From Mesodorylaimus sp. YZB2_4 (Eukaryota; Nematoda; Enoplea; Dorylaimida; Dorylaimidae): DNA of 64,000 bases. This document shows, one piece after another, positions 1 through 11,963 of the stretch. The translations under genes and the position numbers were made by a program. Below the pieces are notes generated by a model that was given only the letters and a program-made list of their open reading frames with translations, was not told the DNA's origin and did not search any database. Numbering within the stretch: the stretch's first letter is position 1; every line of letters begins with the position of its first letter. The stretch is taken from NCBI GenBank assembly GCA_030248295.1, contig JASANH010000720.1, positions 1-64,000 of the forward strand, written 5' to 3'.

Positions 1-440
1 AGCACGGCCAGATCGCCTGGGAAGGCAAAGTTGGCCACAATGCCCATGGGGCCTGGGGAGCTTGCGGTGCTATCCTCCTTCTGACCACAAAATGGTCAGA
101 TGGGGTTATGTATTGAGTTTCATAACGAAACTTTAATCATTTTCCAGGTTTTCGTCAAGCTATCAAGCTTATTGAATTGCCTACTTTCAAAGAGACACAC
201 GTGCAGCATAATTTCAAGCAAGTTAGATTTCGTCAAAAGCTGTTCAGTATCGACGAGACAAGCCATCGATAAAATCACCTTGTGCTTGCAAACCTTGTAT
301 ATGTCTGTCAGGTAACACTAGTTTTGCACATTTTCTATTCCACAGAGATACAGTATCCTAGACGACCTGAGCCATGTCATGCCATGTCATACTTTATCCA
401 TAGCCAAGCACTATATGGCGCACTCGAGAACTGAGAAACA

Positions 441-600
441 TATAATGACAATCATTTTGTTCCGAGGCGGGAGTCGAACCCTCCCCTGTGAGTGCGCACC
501 CACCGTGAGCCAATAACAAAGCACCGATCGAGTGCAAAGAACCCAAGCCTCTATCTGTTTTCCTTGGGAATGTACACGCGGCACTATGCTGCAACGTGAC
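441..600 (-). repeat. tRNA-derived SINE-like fragment
   Basis: On the minus strand, 471-480 reads GGTTCGACTC, a consensus pol III B box, inside a perfect 5-bp T-stem (GGGAG/CTCCC). An A-box-like TGGCTCACGGTGGG lies about 40 bases upstream. The flanks do not pair as an acceptor stem and no anticodon arm forms, so this is a tRNA-derived repeat head, not a tRNA gene. Ends are approximate. Confidence 0.45.
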
Positions 601-1728
601 GGGCGTGTATACTCCCAGAGAAAACAGGCTATAGTCACTGGTAATTACGGAGGGTGTTCTTGGGAATGTCTCACACTCACATAATCCTCGTTCACTCTGC
701 AAAATTGAACACAAGAAAGCTCTAGTCTTGGGCGAACAATTAAAAATACCCACTCTTTATAGCATACAAGACACGGCTTCTTCGAATATGCGCCACCTGG
801 GGGGATTAGGTGTGTATGGTATGTTGCAAGGTAATGTAGAGAATTCACTGGTCGATAACGCAGAAAACTCTAATCAGTTCACATACAGCGCCGAGGTGAT
901 TGCTGGTGAAATTATCGTAATATGTTTGTACGGCCTATGCAGCAGTCTGAATGGGCATATGTTGGAAAACGTGCCGCGGGGAGAGGATGGTCTCAAAAAA
1001 CACTCCTAGCAGTAGGAGCCTGAGAGATCAACCCGACGGGTCTGCGTCCCCTTGAGGTGAGTGCCGAACGGCCAACCAATACAGCTCCCCTTTTAAGGCA
1101 GTCAAATGCTTAATCCTTCTCGCTGCCCAAGCATGCCCATCGCACATTAAATACTCCTCCTCAGATCAAGTGCATTCAAGCATATGACAGTAAGATTTCT
1201 CATAGGAAGTGCAAATCTGCCGTCCTCAGCACGTTCTAAACAATGAAACCCGGGCAGTTAATAGAGGATCTCTATGATTAGTTGGGCTAACATCATTGCG
1301 CCGATGAGCAGCAAGTGCAACGCGTGTGTGGAAAAATTTTGACTAGTGCAATTATGTCAGCCCAACAAGAAACTTACGCGTAGTGTTCTTTATTATGCCC
1401 TGGGACCTGGAATCCAAGACATGTGGAGGACGAGCCCTACGTACAGTATGCTGCGTTATCTACCCATGCTACTACAGTATACTACGCATGCTCCTGTGAT
1501 GCCACGCCGCCAAACGCGGGTATACGCGCTCGAGTGTGAGACGCATAGGGCAAAATGATGCCGAAGTCGAAAACTCGCCCAAAGCTCCTGAAATGATGAT
1601 GGGCATACAGCCGCTACAGCGACTGGCGTCTTAGCGCCATTCTATTTGGCTCCGCTATTTTGGCGTCAATCACCCTGGCGCTGTGCGCTTCTGGAGCCAG
1701 TCTTCACTGCTGCTCTCTATCAAGCGCT

Positions 1729-2343
1729 GGTGTCATGACATAATGCGTCCAGGTGGCTCAAAAGCAACTAAGTCGATTCAAATGTAGACTGTACTGTCGT
1801 ACCATATAACATCAAAACAAAGCAAAGAAAAGCAAAGACTTGAAGGCGATATATACCCAATGCGATAAAGAGAATAAAGGAATTAACATTTATACAACGG
1901 CACAAAATGATGCGAGCGATTGACAATAAAAATCGCTTCATTGGACGAGCGGATCTTTGGCCCCAAGCAAACCCACTGACCTGTGGACGGTAACACCAAA
2001 TTTCGGTCTCCAATACATAGATCCGGAGCAACTTGCAAATCAACATCTGAGGGCCACAAGTGATCTTCTCGCATCTTTGTCTTTTGGAAGTAGTCCTCGC
2101 CGGGCTGTTGCAGGTATCGGCTGTCGTTCTTGCTGATTTCATCGCGGATCAATTTGCGAAGAGCTGAATGATGTTCCTCGGAACTGGTAACGACATGGCT
2201 CAAGGTTCAGAACAGACAGTTGGCAGCTCAACATTAACCCCGGACGCACTACGATTGCCCTCGGCGCATTGTGATGACCGCTGACCAATCATAATGCGTC
2301 CTGCCAGACGCTTTATGATGAAGACGCATTATGACGCGACACC
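1729..2343. mobile_element. MITE-like element with 21-bp terminal inverted repeats
   Basis: The left end, 1729-1749, starts GGTGTCATGACATAATGCGTC. The right end read on the other strand gives GGTGTCGCGTCATAATGCGTC, matching at 18 of 21 positions. A second inverted pair (ATAATGCGTC at about 2291 and GACGCATTAT at about 2323) forms a subterminal hairpin. No clear target-site duplication is visible. The interior has an open frame on the minus strand (1883-2203, about 106 codons, translation beginning MSHVVTSSEE) with no recognised domain. It could be a transposon remnant or chance. The length of about 615 bp suits a non-autonomous DNA element. Confidence 0.5.
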
Positions 2344-3490
2344 GGCCGACTGAATGTCTTGCGTTTTGGCGATCCTATTTTTTGCCCCAATGCTTTTGAC
2401 AAGTGGGAGGGTTTCGCGAGGAATTTTAGCGGCTTCTGTGGTGGCGATTTCCGCTTTTGGCTTGACTTCTTTCTTGGCTATCCGTCGAAGATATGCGTGA
2501 TCGAATCAAGTACGTCAGATGATGGTACCATTTGTTTCTAAAGCCATTCACCCTCGCAAGTTTTGTACTTTTTACGTCAACGCACAAAGTGACCCAATAT
2601 TCATGCAGTTATTCAATTATTTTGAGCCTTAATCATTTGGAAACACGCCATGGACGATTTGGAACTTTCTCAGGTACAGTAGCAACTTCGCGCCAGCCAA
2701 ATTGTGAATCGAGCTATCGATCCATCAATTTTCGCATCGGTCTGCTTCGAGGAAGGTTTGAAAGACCGGACATAGATGCGACGCAGGTTTTGCAGATTCA
2801 TATATACTTTGATTTATGATGAATTTAATTCTGATGATATGATGAGGATTGATGATTGATTTTAATTTTGTCTTGCTTATCAACGGATCGCCTTCTTAAA
2901 CTCTTTGCTGTCACCCTAATCCCCTTGTCTCTAATTTCTAATGTACAGGCAACCGTCGCATTTGAAAATCGTGTCTTATTGTATGGTTTGAAGACTTTCC
3001 TAGATTTATAAAGATAAGGATGATTCCAGCAATATACGTGGAGTGTATATACGCGATTTGCGAAGAGCACCCTTTGAGCGCTGAATGAAAACCCATGCTT
3101 TCTGATAAAACCGCCAAAATTTCATATCGCTGAAAAAGTAACAGCCAAATCGCTTAACGCTGCATAAGTCGACGCCAAATTCTTGAGCGCTCAATACAGT
3201 ATACATGGCGCTATTTTAGCGGATGCCAAATCGGCGCAGCCAAAATGCATGGCGCTAGAACGGCAAAAGTCATACCGGCTGTGAACCTGATGATGATTTA
3301 TTCGATCACACCTAAGCTTCAATGAGTGTGTGCAGAACATCTAACACATTTTTTCGCCACGTGCCACAAGGTTTTACATGAACAACGAGCATTACTCAGC
3401 CCACAAAAGACTCCTTCAGTAAACATTCTTACGATTACTGTAGAATAGCAGACATGTCCTGGCTCCAACATTTCTAATTACCCAGTTCTT

Positions 3491-5050
3491 TCATTCTGAT
3501 CTGGCTCTGAAGGCCGATTGAACGGCCATATCGGCTTCAAATTGCAATACTTTCGAGACAACTTTCAAATTGACATTCTTTAATTGATAGCCGGGTACAA
3601 ATGTGGCGGCCACGGGTGCATCGAACCCTTTGGCTAACATACTGGCTCCTTGATCCACGACGAAGCCACGTAGGCTATCGGCCAATTTGGCATTACTCAC
3701 TTTGACCAATCCAGCCACACCGACTGGGCGCGTGACCAGATCAAATTTTGTCAATTTCCAATCGCCCATAATTCTTTTCCCCTCTTTATCGACCGATAGG
3801 CGCACAGTGGATGCCATGTCCACATCGGCCACCAGCAAGTTGTCTTCGGCGTATTGGGGTGGCCCAGTGCGCACATTGATCTCCATGGTGACGGGTGCTA
3901 GTAAGTCGGCGCTGCCTTCGTTGAATCGTATTTGCGGGGTACGACTCGTATAGATACGAAAAGCGCCCTTGGCTGGTGCTGGATAAATGGTCGAAATGCC
4001 TTCCAAACTGCGACCCAAACAATTCTCCTGGGCAGAACAATCCAGCCGCAGGTAATCAGCAGTTTGCGCGCTTGTGTGCTCATCGATAATGAATGCGGTC
4101 ATATTCTCCATGTGCATGGTGTAAAGGATCATGTTGATAGGCTTCTCACTCATGCGGATGTATATCATACGATCCAAGGGTGGCTGCAGGGGTGTGGCTG
4201 CCCCAGGGCTCAGACCTTGGCTGCCTGATTGCATGTATCGGCCAGTCTGGTCCTTGCCATCGTAGATGATGCCCGTTCGGTGATTGAGCCGAATATAGCC
4301 TGATTGATGATCAACATTTGGTGCATCGGTCATGGACACTGTCAACTGGAATTTCCTCCCCACGTCGTACATTGTCGGAAATTTTTGAAATAGTTCACGA
4401 TCAACGTCTTGTTCGATCAGATACTCCATTTGGTTACAGATAGCTTCTTCCAGCAAGGGTTTGACTTTGTTGGCAACAGTGGTCCGGAAAATGTTAAGGA
4501 CGTAACCCATGACACCGCCTGTCGCCCGTGTGCTGAGATTACCGATCGAGGCGTTGCATTGGAAATTATCGATTTTGGTTAATCCGCTCGACTCGTTTCG
4601 ACCCATTTGAGCTTTCAACCAAAGGCTTAACTGCTCCAGTTCTGCCTCGAATCCACCACTCCCTTTCAAGAAAGGTAAGGAGATCTTACCAGGCAACGTG
4701 ATGTGTTTTCGACCGGACCATTGGCCATTGACATACAGGCTGGCGTCGTTCAGTCCCCAGACCAGGATGTGGGGTGACTCCAGATCGTAGTAATAGGAGG
4801 GTGGTACGAACCGTGTCAGTCGGACATCGCGTACTTCCACTTCGCCACCTTCGATCGTTTGACTCGCCGACGGGAGTTTGAGAGTGACCAATTGGCGATC
4901 GAGGATCTTCTGCGTTTCGCCCAGCAGGAAGTCGAGGGCCTTTCGTGACAGGGTAAACGATAGGTCTGCAGTGCTGGGGGTCTGTTGTGTGCTCATTAGG
5001 CGAGGGTGCAATAAGGCGAGGTGGAAAAGGATTAAAACTAGTCGTGTCAT
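3491..5050 (-). CDS. BPI/LBP-family lipid-binding secreted protein
   Basis: This uninterrupted 519-codon frame begins with ATG at 5050 and an N-terminal signal peptide (hydrophobic residues about 3-16, basic at R3). The fold family is bactericidal/permeability-increasing protein, LPS-binding protein and PLTP/CETP: two-lobed tubular proteins that bind lipid or lipopolysaccharide outside the cell. Support is the N-lobe pattern (alternating beta segments at about 55-130, then the amphipathic helix region around 170-215) and two cysteines, C165 and C205. Their spacing of 40 residues equals that of the family's conserved N-lobe disulfide (Cys135-Cys175 in human BPI). Several N-glycosylation sequons occur (N152, N166, N171). 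The length fits the family (about 450-500). The gene is intronless, whereas vertebrate BPI genes have many introns, so it may have arisen by retroposition or intron loss. Role in lipid handling or innate defence is inferred from family only. Confidence 0.85.
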   Translation of the reverse strand: MTRLVLILFHLALLHPRLMSTQQTPSTADLSFTLSRKALDFLLGETQKILDRQLVTLKLPSASQTIEGGEVEVRDVRLTRFVPPSYYYDLESPHILVWGLNDASLYVNGQWSGRKHITLPGKISLPFLKGSGGFEAELEQLSLWLKAQMGRNESSGLTKIDNFQCNASIGNLSTRATGGVMGYVLNIFRTTVANKVKPLLEEAICNQMEYLIEQDVDRELFQKFPTMYDVGRKFQLTVSMTDAPNVDHQSGYIRLNHRTGIIYDGKDQTGRYMQSGSQGLSPGAATPLQPPLDRMIYIRMSEKPINMILYTMHMENMTAFIIDEHTSAQTADYLRLDCSAQENCLGRSLEGISTIYPAPAKGAFRIYTSRTPQIRFNEGSADLLAPVTMEINVRTGPPQYAEDNLLVADVDMASTVRLSVDKEGKRIMGDWKLTKFDLVTRPVGVAGLVKVSNAKLADSLRGFVVDQGASMLAKGFDAPVAATFVPGYQLKNVNLKVVSKVLQFEADMAVQSAFRARSE

Positions 5051-8019
5051 GGCTTCGGACGGATTGGATTGGCTTGGCCTGCAGTTTTCTTGGAAATTTT
5101 TGGAGTCGGTTGTTTTGGTTGAGGTCTCCTTCAGAGATTTAATGTTTTTTTTCCCCCGATCTAGCAGGCTTCAAAATTTTTGTCCACAAAAATTTCAATT
5201 CTTGGCGCACTGTTGAACAATCGTACAACTACGCAACTGTACCATCCGCTCCAACCATGATCTTCAATCACCTTCCATCTCTGACTGTCTCTCTACCCAG
5301 CCGCCAGTCGCTAGGTAACTCATAGACCACCGAGGTTTAGATTTGAGAATAGAATTTTAAATGCGCCAGGTTTGAAATCGATCCGAAACTCTGTCGTTCA
5401 GACTGTCTTGGTTAGGGATGAGTATTCGAAACGACTGGTCCTTGTTTCCTAGCTACCATAGGCCTACTAAGCAACTCACTAAACAACCATCAACAGAAAG
5501 AATGTAGAACACGAATTACATAAGGAGAATCCGGAGAGGCTATCACAGTGGAAAAAGAGTTATTTATTGCGTTCACAAGGCATTTTCAGAACATCGTCAT
5601 TCGGCGAAACCCAAATTACCAGGCAGTTAAAAATGAGGGTCTACAGTATGTATACTATACATTCAATGCAGGCACATTGTTCCACGTGGACAGCTAAATA
5701 AGGATATAAGAAAGGCCGAATTCGTTGCCAATTTTCGTTGCTTATTGTAGATAAGTATAGTGTAGGTCTCGATGCGAAAATTTATCACATAAAGCACGTA
5801 AAAACCATACTGTTGTACAGGCATATGCTGCAGGAGAACAGGGTGGGTAAAGCTACTTTAGCCATGCAACAGTATTGGGCAGAAAAATTGAGTAAGGACG
5901 ACATTGCCTTTCCATAGTACAAACAGGCATGTGGATGGACTTACCAGAAGCATACACTACTGATTAAAGACTCCAGAGCCTGAGCTAAGGACTCCGACAT
6001 TTTTTGACTAGTTGAGATATGTACAGATTTCTAGGTTTGCAACCATGGTCTTTTCGTATGCAAAAGCCATTTATGCGTTAGACTTACTGAGATAGAGCAT
6101 AAAGGCGTTATGTGACCCAAATATTGGGAATTTTGGAGCACACATAAAGGTGTTTTGTGCTCTATTCCGACTGGTGCAAGGCGAAATCGCTAAATCACCC
6201 CCCCCCCCCCCAGCAGCAAATTAACGTTATATCAATTTTTCTCGAAATAAGTTTTTGTCACATAACATTTTTTTGCTCGGGAGTCCTCAATTTGCAATAT
6301 AGAGCATTGTACACTGCGTACATACTGTAGGAACAGGGTTTCAAACTTTGCTAACGTTGAACACTATTGCAACCTTTGTTGTAATAGACTGATGAGTGCC
6401 AAAACGGATAAGAGCGTGTTTCATGTTTGTCGTTTGTTGTATGTTGGACGGTTTCTGGCAAAATATTGAGGCATTTCTGAGGCAGCTGGACCAACCGATA
6501 ACAGTAGCAAGCAAGAATAAAATATTTGGTATTGTGGGAGATGGGAACAATCATACTACAACGCTTGCAAATCTTGTGGTGCAATCTGCGCAACGAGTCA
6601 TCTGGTTCTCACATGTGGACTTTGTGAATGAGGGCATACTGTATGGGCTTCATTACTGAGGCGGCTTCGACTCCTAGTGAATCGAGCTAAATGTATTCAC
6701 AGAAATCAGTTTTTAAGAAACTTTTGTAAAATCTGGCTTCCAAAACATTGTAGCAAATATGTACTAATCGCAGCAACAGAAAAAAATACTCTCTTTATAA
6801 GGGGCGGCAGAGACTGCAAATGGTTTTTTCTAGAGCTAGCATGCAAAATGTAACTCTAATGTAAGTTTAAAATATGTAAGATCTGATCACTCGACAAATT
6901 TTGACAGTTTTTGACCCAGTATGCTAGACACAGTACCCGAGGACCCTACGATGCGATTCGCGAAATTTTCCTAGGTTTTGGAATTATCGAGAAATCACCA
7001 ACTAAAGGGTGGACCTCTGTCTGTAGTATCTGGGCTCACAAATTTTACTAGGCCTTCAACTTGCTGGATTGACACATTCTTGCACACTCGCGCTTTGGCT
7101 GTGTGGCACTGACCGTTTACATTATATACACCATTTTATTGTTTCCAAAATATTAGAAAAATGTACGCCTCAGTAATCTTCTTTGAACACTTATAGAAAA
7201 AAAATACGTTTTCGATGGCCGTTTGCGCGTTTTGTCCGTTCATTTTCGCACAGGACAACAGCGATCAAGCTTGGATTCTTGGCAAGATTTTAGACGCAAA
7301 AATGTAAGCTCAAGTGTGTCAGTTCCGCAAGTTTATCATTTCAAGAGAAGCATTCAGCAAGAGAAGTCGGGCGCATTTTTTGCATTTGAAATAGAATAAA
7401 ACAAGAAATCACTTTTTATTCTCAAATGTCAATTCATCGTTCTCAGTAATGCTCTAATTTCTGGTATGCAAAATCTGACGAGGTAAAACCCGTCCTGATC
7501 AGATCGGATGGTGGAAATAGGCCACGTCAATGGCAGCGGCAACTACGGTTTGGTTGCTCTTTGCATGCCAATATTATGTAGGTATGTATCACGTGAAACG
7601 CTCGCAAACTTCGCCAAGAAAATTTTACAGACACTTCAGAGTAAGTCAGTGAACTGTAAAGTCAGCTGATACCAACTTTTTCTGCTCAGACAAATGCTTT
7701 CGTCAAAAATAATCAAAGATTTTTCTTAGCCATTTATGCAAGCGCACCTAGAAAACTTTTTAACAGCTACAGCATTTATCAAAGGTATTTTGTATGCTAT
7801 CTGCTAAAATCACTTTTAATCAGCTTTTCTTTGCTAAAAATGAATCAGTTGACATTTTCGGAGCAGTTTTATTGATGTCCGCTTGCATTTTTTACATCTT
7901 CTCTATAAGCATTGATCATTTGATCGGCCCAGGTTTCTTCGTTCAGTGGGAAAAAGTACCTAAACGTGCATCGTTTTTGCTCCAATTGCGTTCAGGGGAA
8001 AGGGGTGGGAGAGAAATCA
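5051..8019. other. Intergenic DNA
   Basis: No gene is recognised. It should contain the upstream region of the BPI-like gene (5' end at 5050) and the 3' flank of the aldo-keto reductase (stop at 8020). A poly-C tract lies at 6198-6211. Short frames at 6341-6659 and 7794-8114 show no family features; the latter overlaps the last exon of the reductase on the other strand. Confidence 0.6.
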
Positions 8020-10157
8020 TTACTTTTCCAATATGTGATACAAGCATTGTCTTTCCTCGTTGGTCAAATAGCTCCAGCAAGCTTCGAGGTTTTCTTGCAC
8101 CTGCGGCGGGCTAAATTAGCGAGAGCCAGAAGAAATTAGTAGAGGACATTAACGAAGACGTTTGCCTGACCTGTCCATTCCCACGAGTGTTGTAGCCACT
8201 CCAGGAAAATTGATACTTTCATAAGTTGCGATTTTGGAAATGTTCACACCCTTTTGCTGAAATTTGGAAAACGCATTGTGCGAAATTCCTTTTTAGCGCT
8301 GTATTGCTAATCTCACTTTGCAATAATCAACAGCTGCTTTGCAAGCAGCCTTGATTCGGTTTGATGCAGGATGCCAGTCCATGGGGCCATCATTCCTCAG
8401 CATGCCGCATGATAGCGGCGCCGCTGCGATGATACCAACGTTCCTGTCCTGCGAAATAATCAAGAGAAGCACTGAATTTCTGACGGCAAGCCAAATAAAA
8501 TATGTACTACCCAGTTATGACATCAAGAATCCATGAACTCAGGTAAAACTTCTACTTTTTTTGCGGATGCTTACTTTGAAGAATGGTACAAAATAACGCA
8601 AACTGTAGTCATGCAAGACTGTATGGCTGTAGGTCAATATAACATCGATCGGGACTTTAGATTTTTCCACTATCGATCTGAAATAGGGAAAAATTAATGT
8701 GGGATGTTGTTTTGGGGCGTTATGTGACTGTACAGCGCTGCACTCTGCAGTTATGTTCCACATACAGATGTGCAGGTGCGCAGATGTGCGTAGTCCACAT
8801 GCAAATGTGTTCCACACACTGTATGTGGAGTACGTGTAAAGCAGCGCTGTTTGTGGAACAGTGACCCACCGTATTGCTTACTTCAATACATTTAAATTAT
8901 ATCCAGTGATCCCGATGTAACGTGTTTTCCCATTCTTCTTGGCGACTTCCAATGCAGGTAGAGTTTCTTTCACAATTATTTCAATGTCGTCGCAAAAGTC
9001 GACGTCGTGAACCTGAAAGCAGATTTGTGGGTGTCGCCTGAAACAAATATTTGGAGTAATACCATCGCAAAACTTGGCAGCCTGACAAAACCTACGGCAT
9101 TTTAACCGTTTTACACTTGAAACCTTCAAGTTTGAGTGAGCAGTGAATAACTGGCAGTCACTGTCAGACTTGGGCAGCTTTCCTGCTAATTTAAATGACT
9201 GCAACAACTTTACAGCAACTGGTGAACTATAATTAATATTTTTTTTACCGTTGAGCTAGTGATTTATAATTGGTGAATTCGATACCAGTATTATGTCTTT
9301 TGCTCATATTGTTGTTGAGAGATGAAGAAATCAATACAGAATGAGGTCGGACGCTTGCACTTTCCTGTTTCTTACATTTATAATGTCGATATAAGGGACA
9401 CGTAGGCGTTCCAATGCGCTATCGATTTGTCGATGGGTTTTCTCGGCGCTGAAGTCAAACATGCGCAAATAATCTTTTTCATAGCGGCCAATCTTTGTTG
9501 CGATGTAGTAGGCTGATCTGGGGATATTTTTCAATGCCTGGAACACGATGATTGTCGTGCACTGGACGATCATCTTATCACAAGAAATTTATTTGACCTC
9601 AGCAATCGCTTGCTCCGATTTTCCTTGTCCATACCAATACGAAGTGTCGATCAAATTAATGCCATTTTTCAGTGAATCCTCCACTATCTTATTGATCGTG
9701 GTTTGGTCACAAGGATTGTAAAGACCACCGAATGGAGAACCTCCTGAAATCATTCCAGATTTTTATGGGGGATGCTGGACTTGCATACAAAGAATGTTGC
9801 GTGCAGACATCGAGTCGGTTCTTTAGCTGACTGCAGACCTCGTACATGGGCCCATCCGATGGCACTTACATATTAGCATGTGGAATAATATGTGTGGCGG
9901 AGAGGGGTTTCAAGAAACCCAGTGTTTTGGTGAGTTTAGTTTTCTGATTGTCAAAATAAGGAGTCGGGTGCAGAGCGTCAGTAACCTGATTTTGAGTTAG
10001 TCGTCACGGTTGAGGGCTCGGTTGAGTCTGAGTGACTACTACTGGTACAATGAGTGCATAGCACCAGAGGGTGGCTTCAATTTAAAAAAATGCAGTTCTT
10101 ACCTAGACTTAATTTCGACACAAACATGTCCGTTGCTCCTAGCTTGCGATATTCCAT
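8020..10157 (-). CDS. Aldo-keto reductase, L-galactose dehydrogenase-like (8 exons)
   Basis: Eight exons join in frame into 301 residues: 10157-10103, 9743-9598, 9537-9376, 9012-8882, 8677-8575, 8448-8317, 8256-8171 and 8110-8020 (stop TAA). The product is an NAD(P)H-dependent (beta/alpha)8 oxidoreductase, probably cytosolic. The full AKR tetrad is present: D51 and Y56 in the strand after LKNGINLI, K82 in IATKIG, H123 in IINVHDVDF. The N-terminus MEYRKLGATDMFVSKLSLGG is typical, as is the C-terminal GMD...VQENLE segment. Spacing and the DTSxxYG and VHD motifs place it with L-galactose dehydrogenase-like AKRs; the substrate is not predictable. All introns are GT...AG, 60 to 369 bases. Two donors are weak (GTCAAA after exon 2, GTCAGG after exon 7). 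The last acceptor was chosen at 8111-8112 because only it restores the frame and the PPQVQENL segment. No damage is seen. Confidence 0.9.
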
Positions 10158-10783
10158 CTGCTTCACGCTCGATTCATTATGAAAGTTTTTCACAAAAGTT
10201 GGTGGCCACTTCCCATTAATCATTCTCTCAACTGCCAACTTAGCTATTGATCAACAAAGGGCGCTGACAATGGACTACCCAAAACAAAAGATGTGTGCAA
10301 AATAAAGTCTATAGGTCTCATAAACAAGTCGACCGCCGTCTGTGACATTGTCTCACCTAACTAAGAATAGTTTATCAGTCTATTGTGTACACAAAAAGTT
10401 AGCCCCTGTCTGTGCTGAACCTGACCGCGACAACTTGTTACACTTGTCAGCAGCTAGGCACGAGAGCAGGGATCTCTTGCTGACGGGAATAAACAATTCC
10501 AACCACGTAGCTCATCTTATCAACTTAGCTCCCGGCTTATCGTTATCTTAGTTTGAGCTAAGTCAGCACTCAAGCTATAGTTTGATACGTTGTTCATATG
10601 AAGAAATTCGAATTCCCGCTGAAACACTGTACCGAGTCTAACTAAGTCTACTGGATTCTTACCCACCAGTAAACTAGTCTGCTAGAAGCGGTAACTGGTG
10701 ACAGGATGTTCACATAAACGCATTTTAAAAAGCTCGTAAGCAAAGCTTCGATGGAGTTCCAAAGTCAGTTATAGGAAAAAATT
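10158..10783. promoter_or_regulatory. Divergent upstream region between AKR and THAP genes
   Basis: This 626-bp spacer separates the start codons of the minus-strand reductase and the plus-strand THAP gene, which are transcribed away from each other, so it probably holds both promoters. I see no TATA or initiator motif convincing enough to place. Confidence 0.4.
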
Positions 10784-11963
10784 ATGCCAATGCGATGCGT
10801 ATATCCTGGATGTTCTGTGAGATCACAGCAAGGAATACAATTATTCGATTTTCCAAATTTCTTCACTGATCATGATCGAAGAGCTGAGTGGTTGGAAAGA
10901 ATTCGAGTTGAAGAATCCGATTTAAAGTCTTCGTCGCGTATTTGTAGAAAACATTTTGATTCTGAGTACATTATTCCAATGCCTAACAGCCCCGATCGAT
11001 TAAAACCAAACGCAGTCCCTTTTTATTCCCATGAACTTATCACCAATATTGGTTCAGGCATTGCGGTAATAAAGGTTAGTTTGTCAAAGTGCCTAGCATG
11101 TAGCTGCACTAATTTTCGTCATTTTTGGAACTTGCAGTTTTTCTACTGTGCTGGCTGATGTTGAACCATGAAATTCGGGGTTGATTATAGTCGGTATGCT
11201 GAAGGCTGGGTGCATCTGCTCGCTCAAAATCTGATGTGGGCAAGCCGCTCTGTCGCAGCGGCGTATCTCCTCGGCATAAACTTACGACGAACCTGTTACA
11301 GTACGAAGCCACTTTGAAAGTCATGTGGAGACAGAAGTTTTGGTGCTATTTAGGAGACATCTGTGATGAAAGAATTCAGACAAAGCATCAGGTTTAAGTT
11401 GTAGGAGAAAACCATTGGAAACACTTTACATCGCGCTCAGCGCATCGAATTATTTAAGTCAGCATCTAAACAACTTCGAAAATGCACTCGATGTTGCTAA
11501 GTTCAATCAAATGGCTATTATCTTGACAAGCGAGCGGAATAGAATCATGAATTTTGTGGCCATATTCACAAAATTCTGCTGTTTTTAGGAAGAAATCGAA
11601 GAACCAGTAGAAGATCCGCCCAGTATTGAAGTTGTACGAGGAGCTGGACTTAGCCACCAAAATAATTCTGTTACACCGTCTCGTCTGATCGCTCCTGAAA
11701 TCAGTAGCGCAATCGATGCAGTTAAGCTGGAACCAATGAATGAACATTGTCTGGTTGCTAATACTGCTTCTTCTACTGGAACATCATTCATTGTCCACGA
11801 ACATAATTTGCGTATACTTTTCCAACGATGCCAGCATTGTGGTTTCAAGATAGAGAAAAGCGTGCGGTTCTTTACAGGTGGCGGTCATTTGCGAGTAGAA
11901 ACTTTTTGCGATGGGTGCCAGCGTTCGATCGATTGGCATTCTCATCCACCGATCAGCGAATGA
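10784..11963 (+). CDS. THAP-domain protein with second C2C2 zinc motif
   Basis: Exon 1 (10784-11074) and exon 2 (11589-11963) join in phase 0 across a GT...AG intron, giving 221 residues. Residues 1-82 are a THAP zinc DNA-binding domain: C5, C10, C54 and H57 as zinc ligands, the invariant W36 and P75, and the closing AVPF at 77-80. A linker (about 98-170) is followed by C178-x2-C181-G, C204-x2-C207 and then W213-x-S-x-P. This pattern follows THAP domains in many invertebrate proteins related to P-element-like transposases. The role is DNA binding in the nucleus, with the target unknown. The protein stops soon after the second zinc motif. One base out of frame, the sequence continues for about 20 codons (GVVALAGLVPHL at about 11968-12003), so the 3' part may have suffered a frameshift. 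An ATG two codons downstream (10790) is an equally possible start. Confidence 0.75.

Larger units (their letters stand above)
1..3490. other. Intergenic DNA, repeat-bearing
   Basis: I see no convincing gene here. The stretch holds a tRNA-like B-box segment near 441-600, a MITE-like element at 1729-2343, and around 3090-3260 several copies of GCCAAA/GGCGCT words that recur near 30.2 and 30.7 kb. Short open frames exist, but none has recognisable domains. Confidence 0.6.
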
